DNA of 64,000 nucleotides, taken from Sequoia sempervirens. Its lineage: Eukaryota > Streptophyta > Pinopsida > Cupressales > Cupressaceae. Shown here piece after piece: positions 56,951 through 64,000 of the stretch. Position numbers and translations under genes: made by a program. The stretch lies in the NCBI GenBank assembly GCA_007258455.2, contig VDFB02196017.1:1-64000 (forward strand), in the 5' to 3' direction. How positions within the stretch are numbered: position 1 is the stretch's first letter; the number at the start of each line of letters is the position of its first letter. Under the pieces are notes generated by a model that was not told where the DNA came from, searched no databases, and was given only the letters and a program-made list of their open reading frames with translations.

Positions 56951-58718
56951 TTGTTGTACACCTACATGGCAGTTTTGTACATATTTGACATAGTATGCCT
57001 ATATGGCATTCTCATAAGCCTATATGGCTATTTTGTACCTATATTTTATTCCTATATCGACATATATTGATGTATGCATGCATGGCTATTTGGTTAATAC
57101 AAATACTTTTTATCAATGGTGTCCATATTTGCATTATAAATTCATGGTTCAATAGATATGAGTTATGTGTATTCAAGTGTATACTTTACAACTTACGTGT
57201 ATACTTTGTGACTTACATGTGTTCCAATGTATACTTTGTGACATACGTTTTTTCATGCGTATACCTTGTATTCATGCATATACTTTGTATTAATTTGTGT
57301 ATACTCTATATTCATCTGTATACTTCAAGGCTTACATGTTTTTGAGTACTTTTGCTTCCCTTATTCGCATGTACATGCTTGACTTATTCACGTGTATACT
57401 TATTAATTGGTTAGCCCTAGCATTGATCATTACTATCCTTCATGGTTTGTCTTGAATATTAATTGATTGATGCTAAACAACTTTATTTAAAAGCAAAAAA
57501 CATGTTTTCAATTGGTATTCCATGAAATGATTAATAAAAAGATTCCAATATATTTAATCCTTTGATTAGAACAACTCAATTAAGCAAATGATACATAATA
57601 TTCACAACACTTGCAAAATATAATATTCAAAGTAGATGAAGTAGTTAACTTCTTGACACATTATCATACAAACATTTATCTTCAATAGTCTTTAAACATT
57701 TTCACAACATAATCTTGATAGTGGAAAATGAATTGTTATGTTCTTGATGTGTCACCATATAAACACGGTGAAATATTTATATGTCAGTTTTTTGCAATAT
57801 TATTTCTTGTATACAAAATGGACTGGGGAGAAAGCAAGTTATAATTTATAATACAAATAAGAAATGGACTCAATGTTGTCCTAGACCCCCGAATAGGTCT
57901 ATTTAATAAAGAAACACCCTCTCAATCACTCATCCAATTGCAAAACACCATTGCACAACATTTACCAATCTGCAAATCCACAAAATCCATAATTTTTAGG
58001 CCGTGATTGGCCCTCTAACCTCACTATCCTCTAAACCCTCATTTTTCTCAAATTTCAATAGGGTTTATTGAAAACCCCATATCCAGACGTCATAAAACCT
58101 AAAAACCTCTTCCAAGACTCTTCATTCTACTTGCACAAACTTAATTGACCACCAAATTATGTTGCCCCTTGACTTTACCCACTTTTACTCCCTCAAACCT
58201 CTCTTTTTCATTCAAAACTCCCCTTTTCCCAAGTAGGGAATCATGCCATAACATAATTTTGACCTCCCTTGTCCTTTCAAACCATTCAAACACATCAAAC
58301 TCCACAACCTCGCCCTATTTCCAACCTATTCTTACTTATTCTCAAGTAATTTCTTCTTTTCACCTTGTCTAGCCTTGCTTTTAAGGCCTAAATTCTGAAT
58401 TTTGAATAGGGGCAGTGTTAGTAATCTCTTCCAATGCCTTTACCAATGTTATTTTCTTATTCGTACTCCCTATCGTACTTACATAATTGACTCAAATGAC
58501 CCCACACTAACTCAAAACTAAAAGCAAGATTACAAAATGGCCTGTCATGGCCTTATTTGACATTATAATGATTAAACCCACTGAACTAGACCTTCTTCAT
58601 CAAATGGAGGAACAAGGTGCTCTGCACCAATGATCATATGCTTTTAGTGTGGAATACTCAAACTTCTCAATTGTCGTGTGTATGTTTCTATTTTCGATTG
58701 TTTTGCATGTCATCATAA
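56951..58718. other. Non-coding DNA
   Basis: No gene recognised. Apart from the minisatellite at 57155-57420 I see only AT-rich sequence and short chance ORFs. Confidence 0.45.
57155..57420. repeat. Degenerate minisatellite (GTATACTTTGTGACTTACAT)
   Basis: Variants of GTGTATACTTTGTGACTTAC and ATTCATGCGTATAC recur at about 20-30-bp spacing, around ten times, with TATACTT as the most stable core. Confidence 0.7.
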
Positions 58719-59642
58719 GGGATCAAGTCGGTTGAACGTAGCTCAGAGCAATTCCGTGTGTTTGGGTGCGAAAGAGGATCATTCCTAGCATAAACCTACC
58801 TATTGGGACATGCTGGAGTAGTTTGTTTGGTCACATGAATTGCAAAACGAAAGTTGCACCACTTTGAAACTTTACACTACTTGCATTTGACACTTTTTCC
58901 ATCAAGTGAAAATTCGACACCATAGGAAAACGACTCTGAGATAACAAAAACTGAGAGAGGTTATTGTAGAGGGGCCCAACGCGATCCCGTAGGCTCAAAT
59001 GAAGAGTTCATAAGCATGACGGTTTCCGATTAATAGCCTGTCAAAGTTTGCTTCCCTTTTGCACTTTGGAACCTTAAGGGATCAAGCTAGTTGAACGTAG
59101 CTTGAAGCGATTCTGTGTGTTTGGGTGTGAAACAGGACCATGCCTAGTGTGAACATACTTATTTGGATGCGTTGGAATAGTCTGTTTGGTCACACAAGTT
59201 GCAGAACGAAAGTTGCACCATTTTGCAACTTTCAATTACTTGCATTTGACAATTTTTTCCCCAAGTGAAAATATTCTACCACAGGAAAACCACTCTGAGA
59301 TAGCAAAAAATGAGAAAGGTTTTTGTAGAGGGCCCAACGTGATCCCATAAGATCAGACGATAATTTTCTAACCATCATGGTATTCAAGTAACATCATGTT
59401 GAAGTTTGCAACCATTTTGCACTTTGGACTCTTAAGGGATCGATCTGGTTGAACGTAGCTCAGAGCGATTCCGCATGTTTGGGTGCACAAGAGGAACATT
59501 CCTAGCATAAACATACCTATTCAGATGCATTGGAACATTCCATTTGGTCACACGAGTTGCAGAATGAAAGTTGTACCACTTTGCAACTTTGCACTACTTG
59601 CATTTGACACTTTTTCCATCAAGTGAAAATCTACCACCATGA
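58719..59642. repeat. Tandem repeat with a ~359-bp unit, 2.6 copies
   Basis: Units start GGGATCAAG/GGGATCGAT at 58719, 59078 and 59436 (periods 359 and 358). Each has GTTGAACGTAGCT, TGTTTGGGTG, GTTGCACCACTTTG-like and CATTTGACA in the same order, and the full units end GCACTTTGGA...TTAA. The third unit stops at about 59642, exactly where an LTR begins. No coding frame is shared. Confidence 0.88.
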
Positions 59643-60794
59643 TGTTGGACACTAGGAACACTGAGAGGGGGGGGGGTGAATCAGCGTTCCATGATATTTT
59701 AATTTTCAAATCAGATCCAAAACTATCAACAACAATAAATATTGAACTTAAAACAACATCCACAACACATAAACAGGTGGAAACATGCAATTACATTAAA
59801 GAACACCATAACCCAAAAAAAAATTACATGAAAACCCTATTAAGGGAAAAACCACAGTGGAGATTAATCCACAATGTATACTCTATTAAAAGTATAATAA
59901 AAGAGGGGAATGCACTTGCATTCAAGCGCACTACCTAGAGCTCACTACTCAAGAGAGAAAGGCTCGCTACATTACAAAGTATAATTGAGATTACAACAAA
60001 ATTTGAACTGTGAGTACAACATCTACAAATTCTTGGATTCAGTTCCAATGAAGCTCATAATCAAATTCTGGATCTTTACACGAATTCACATTTTTGCTCT
60101 GCTCTTCTCTGCATACAAAATTTTTTCTTCCCTTAAATATCTAATCTGTCATTTTTCGCTCTCTCCTTGATACTCATAAACTTCTATCTCTACCAAAATT
60201 TCTTCACTACTTCTCTTACTTCCACAATTCCTTTTCTACTTCTATCACTTCATCAAAATTATTTTTTGATCTCCTTTATATACCCGCTAATCAGGAATTC
60301 ATTGTATGTCGGCTTCACAACAAAATATAATATTCTTGCTTATGTCGGCTTAATTCATTAAGTAGAGTTTATGCGTACTCACACAAGTTGGCTAGACTTT
60401 AGTAGGGACCCAAAACAATGTTCCAAACATAAGAAATAACTAAATATATACTCCACATATATCTGTGATACACCATATGAAACATATCAGCCAGAATAGG
60501 AGAATAAACCATGAACCATACTATCGAACCTCTTATTTCAAATTTTGACTAATCCAACACCACAAAACTCACTAGTAGGATAGTACACATGCTAGGAAGG
60601 CTTCCCTGGAGATCCACACCACAAAATAATGATCCAGTGAAACAATCAGATCAGCTTACCAACTGGATGCACTACTCTTCATTCTTTATGTCGATAGGAG
60701 TAATGCTAACACTACAGACCATACATCTAACTCCAGTTGCCATCAATGAGAACACAAGTAGCCAAAAATGATCTCTCAAAGCCATATGCCAACA
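59643..60794 (-). repeat. 3' LTR of an antisense copia-like element (copia-5)
   Basis: Minus-strand ends TGTTGGCATATGG...GTGTCCAACA. It shares with the copia-2 LTR the GATTCACCCCCC block, a TCCACTGTGGTTTTTCCC-like block, GTGCATTCCC and GAGCTCTAGG. The 5-bp flank on the plus-strand left is CATGA; the matching copy would lie outside the window. Confidence 0.82.
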
Positions 60795-60809
60795 ATCTCC
60801 CCCTTTGGC
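60795..60809 (-). promoter_or_regulatory. Polypurine tract of copia-5
   Basis: GCCAAAGGGGGAGAT on the minus strand abuts the LTR. Two more such tracts lie within 135 bases upstream: TTAAAGGGGGAGC (about 60895-60883) and TCAAAGGGGGAGA (about 60933-60921). Confidence 0.75.
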
Positions 60810-61680
60810 ATTGATGGAAACACTTATTGAAAAGTTGAATAAGTGTCAAAAACCCAAAAACTCGACAAAATCAAGACTATTGCTCCCCCTTTAATGTCAA
60901 GGAAATTTTTCACTAAATTATCTCCCCCTTTGACATCAATGAAAAAACTTATACTATACTTCTCTTCTTATTCTTTCTCCTTTGCAAAATAGAGAGATGA
61001 ATCAAAATTTGAGAAACTGCTACAAAAATTAGAAGATTATTTTATACTTAGCTTTAATTTCTGGAAGGAATTTCTTCCAAGAGTCCACCACAATCCCAAT
61101 GGCTATAATCAAGTTGTTATTCTCTAATGTCCTATTGATAATCTGGACAAGGGATTTAGGGATGGTGATTGCTTCTTACAGCTTTTCTCATGTCCTTAGC
61201 ACTTCAATCATCTACTCTAGTTTTCCTTCAATCAAGTCTTTTACTCTCTAGAAGGTGTCCATAAGAGTATTTCTAGAAAAGTGGACCTTTGCATGCTCAG
61301 CCTGTAGATCATGAACCTTTTTCTTAACCTTTCCAATCCTTATTCAAAAACATATTGTAGTTCTCTCCAATTCTGACAAGCTCTTTTTCAATTTCCTCCA
61401 ACTTATCCTTGTACTTGCCAACCACATCAAGCCACTTTAAATAGTAATTGAAGACTTTATTGGCCGAATCAATGCACTATCTCAGCACATTCATTTTCTT
61501 CTTCAGCTTTGCAAGAGATAGCCTAAACTACATCTTCAAATGGGAAATTATTTCCTCCTCCTTATCCAAAGGCACAGATTCCATAGCCTCCTTAACACAC
61601 TCAATCAATTCTTCTAGGAGAACATCCTTCAAACTCTCTAATTCAATATTGTTATTAGAAAAGTATCTTCCTAAAGTGTC

Positions 61681-62851
61681 TTAAATGACATCCTGCTCAT
61701 AAGATGGTCCATTCAACCATATGTCAGTTATCTTTTGCATCCTATCTTCATCCTGAATAATTTGCATTATCTTTGATTTGAACATACCACCTTCTTCATC
61801 ACTTTCTTCAGCTAATATTATTTCCATTTCACCTGATTTAGGTTGATCTCTTGGAATATACTCATCAGAGTCTTCATCTACTACATCCACAACCAACTGT
61901 ACTTTCCCTTTTCCTTCAACTTTTTCTCACTTGGGTACCAGAGGAGTGACATCAACCAAATCTCTTCCTCTCTTATGCTTTTTCTCTATCTTCTCGGAGG
62001 ATGATCCAACTTTAGTTATTTTTATCGAAAGAGAGATAACATTTACATCAAACTTTTCCAACACCTTTCTAAAGAAGTTTTCATAAACTTTTTCCCTATT
62101 TTCAAGAGTTGTAATGCACAAAGATTTTCTTGCAGACTAGCACATTTTCTTTCCACACCAAATTGTTATTCAGAGGCAAGCACTTAAGAAAATACATCAT
62201 AATGCATATTGCAAGGGTACCAAACCTAAAGGGGTAGTCAATATCCTTCATTAATTTTACATTCTCCATCAGTTGATCCTTAATTAGACTACATAGGTCA
62301 AAGTCTTCATTTTCTATTATCATTTTGTGAGCGATATATACAGCACCTATCGAGGTTGGTCCTTCTCGGTTTCTAAAGATCTTATATGTGATTCCATGTG
62401 CAACATACCTTGTCAACAGATCTATAATTGTCACAATTATCAAAGCCCTTTGATTTCCCCTTATTCTAGTTAGGGCTTCAACCTCAACATTTTGAATTGA
62501 TTTCTTCTTCAGAATATCACCAACATTGCACAGTCCCGTTAGATTCTTGATTACATCCTCTGAGATTTGATAGGGTTTATCCACAATGAGGATATTTCCT
62601 TCCAATTTATTTAAGATAAATTGAACCACTTTCATACTATCGAAATGAGGAAATTCATTCCATATATCCAAATTATTATGCTTTGATCCTCCAAGCCTCC
62701 TCAATTTGGTGGGAGACAACAAATTTCTTTCATCCCTAACTTTTTGACTGCTATACTCATCCAGAGTTACTATTCCCTTGGTTTGTTTCATTTTTTGTAC
62801 CATAGCTATGAAATTGATAAGCAACAGAAATACCTCAAGATCTTGTTGCAA
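61681..62851 (-). pseudogene. Unfamiliar ORF in copia-5, downstream of gag
   Basis: A 249-codon open frame (62851-62102) with VRDERNLLSPTKLRRLGG, DSMKVVQFILNKLEGNILIV, TRIRGNQRALIIVTIIDLLT, GITYKIFRNREGPTSIGAVY and PFRFGTLAICIMMYFLKCLP continues after frameshifts through a basic KKHKRGRDLVDVTPLVP segment (about 62121-61927) and an acidic tail (VVDEDSDEYIPRDQPKSGEM, 61896-61681). It is likely one former protein of about 390 residues. No catalytic motif of pol is present, and I cannot name a family with confidence. Its place, after gag and before the 3' LTR, is where pol would be. It may be a structural or accessory protein of a non-autonomous lineage, or a captured host domain. Confidence 0.55.
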
Positions 62852-63347
62852 GATTGACCTTTCGCTCCTTTGGAATTTTGTTGTAAGTTATCTCCAAATG
62901 TTCTCCTTCAATGCACAATGACGAATTAGGGTTTCAAATGCCCTTTTATAACTTCACTCACTTAACTTTTTTGCTGCATTAAATGTGTTTCCCTAAAAGT
63001 TTTGGTTACTTAGCAAACTCAAACAACAAGCAAAGAATCTGACTGTGGATCTGTACCATTTCATTCAACTCAACAGATGATTACTGATACTTTCAATAAT
63101 AAACATAACAACAACTAACAGCATCCAGCAATTTGGTGGCAACAATATCACAGGGAGACAAGATATTTTCATGAAAAACACTCCCCCTTAGGCCATTGGC
63201 CTAAAATCAATTACTGAAAGAGTTACCAGATGGAGCTTCCGGTACAACCTTGTTTCCTTCATCAGATTCACTTTTCTTTACCCATGTTTTCTTCATCTGA
63301 TCTCTTATCTCTTCCACAAATGCCTTTTATTTTCCTTGGTTGTTTTT

Positions 63348-64000
63348 CTATGAATTTCTTCCTTGATAAACTAGACCTATTTTGTTCAGGTTTATGTTCC
63401 TGCAAAATCTTGCAATGTGCCCAAAATTGTTACAATTATAACATACAATATTTTTCAATCTATACCATCCATTCCAATGATTTCCTCTTAACCTGCATTG
63501 ATTAGCAACATGTCCAAATCTTCCACAGATATAGCATTTAATGTTACTTGTACTGACTAACATACTTCTACATTCTAATGCTTTATGACCAATCTTTTTG
63601 CATTTAAAAAACTGACTAGAAAATGATGGAGTACTAGGTTTTATCTTTCTTCTACACTAAGAAGCCATATGTCCAAATTTATTGCAAGCAAAGCAATATC
63701 CGTTAAATTTTTGAGCATTAGTTTTCCTTACCGGATGTCTTCTTCCTTTGTTCTTCTTTTCAAGGTTCTTTTGTTTAGATTTGGAGCTTTCACCCTTCTC
63801 ATATCCAAGACCTCGCTTGTCATTTATATCCTTTTGTCCTTTGGTTATCTCATCAAGCCTAGCAAAGCTTATCCAAAATTTCTACTTGAATTCATTTGCA
63901 GTAGCAAGCTCATTTCTGAGGATAACTACCTATCTTTTAAGCTCTTGTTCATTGTTTACGGATTGTTGCAGTTCAATTTCCAGCTGAATGAATCCACTAT
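63348..64000 (-). pseudogene. copia-5 gag C-terminal region with a zinc-knuckle array
   Basis: Going leftward: a coiled-coil-like stretch rich in Glu/Leu (QSVNNEQELKR, VVILRNELATANEF), a basic linker (KGESSKSKQKNLEKKNKGRR), then four CCHC-type knuckles: CFACNKFGHMAS followed by a stop and Cys, FFKCKKIGHKALEC (first Cys lost), CYICGRFGHVANQC and CYNCNNFGHIARFC. The last two are complete. Such knuckles bind genomic RNA during packaging. Most copia gags have one or two. The 5' part of gag lies outside the window. Confidence 0.75.

Larger units (their letters stand above)
60795..64000 (-). mobile_element. Interior of copia-5, gag plus unfamiliar ORF, no pol seen (partial)
   Basis: Order on the minus strand: gag zinc-knuckle region (63.95-63.35 kb), an unfamiliar ORF (62.85-61.68 kb), a non-coding stretch, purine tract and 3' LTR. 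No protease, integrase or reverse transcriptase motif appears anywhere between gag and LTR, so the element looks non-autonomous. The 5' part lies beyond the window. Confidence 0.65.

Noticed and set aside
56995..57345. 116-codon plus-strand ORF
   Set aside because: Cys/Tyr/Phe-rich translation of the minisatellite region, with no domain.
63748..63987. 79-codon plus-strand ORF rich in Ser/Phe
   Set aside because: Antisense of the copia-5 gag basic and coiled-coil region.

Overview
The window is nuclear DNA of a large-genome plant: AT-rich, poor in genes, and built mostly from decayed LTR retrotransposons inserted into one another. Intron-bearing plant coding sequence, initiator-Met-tRNA primer sites (TGGTATCAGAGC), a chromodomain gypsy element and several copia families all point to a seed plant. 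The depth of nesting and the heavy decay would fit a gymnosperm such as a conifer, but nothing here proves the lineage.

Layout. 1-11.1 kb: unassigned AT-rich DNA, one 201-codon ORF, an antisense LTR-like block (3.65-4.99 kb), a gypsy gag scrap (5.06-5.25 kb), a second LTR-like block (7.04-8.75 kb) and a broken antisense copia (8.9-10.95 kb). 11.16-32.18 kb: one chromodomain gypsy element (gypsy-A) with target duplication ATAAT on both sides. It holds four later insertions: two copies, in opposite orientation, of a ~0.95 kb terminal-inverted-repeat element (element X, in the 5' LTR and between protease and reverse transcriptase), a complete copia (copia-1, 14265-19730, target duplication AGTAC) in gag, and a complete copia (copia-2, 25105-31893) in the 3' LTR. 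32.65-34.56 kb: antisense copia remnant, followed by short tandem repeats and another LTR-like block.

38.7-41.2 kb: the only convincing host gene, a minus-strand UPF0496-family protein. Its best model has four exons, the first contributing only eight coding bases, and gives 312 residues in one continuous frame. The promoter side carries ACGT-core boxes.

41.8-46.9 kb: antisense gypsy with an RNase H-like domain upstream of the reverse transcriptase, and a 173-bp foldback inside it. 46.9-53.15 kb: 3'-truncated copia (copia-3) that contains a 336-bp TRIM with paired LTRs, primer site and purine tract. 53.15-56.95 kb: unassigned, probably mobile segment with exon-like ORFs and PPR-like inverted repeats. 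58.72-59.64 kb: ~359-bp tandem repeat cut by the 3' LTR of an antisense copia-like element. That element runs off the right edge with a multi-zinc-knuckle gag region followed by an unfamiliar ORF and no visible pol. All retroelement coding regions seen are broken by stops, frameshifts or deletions.
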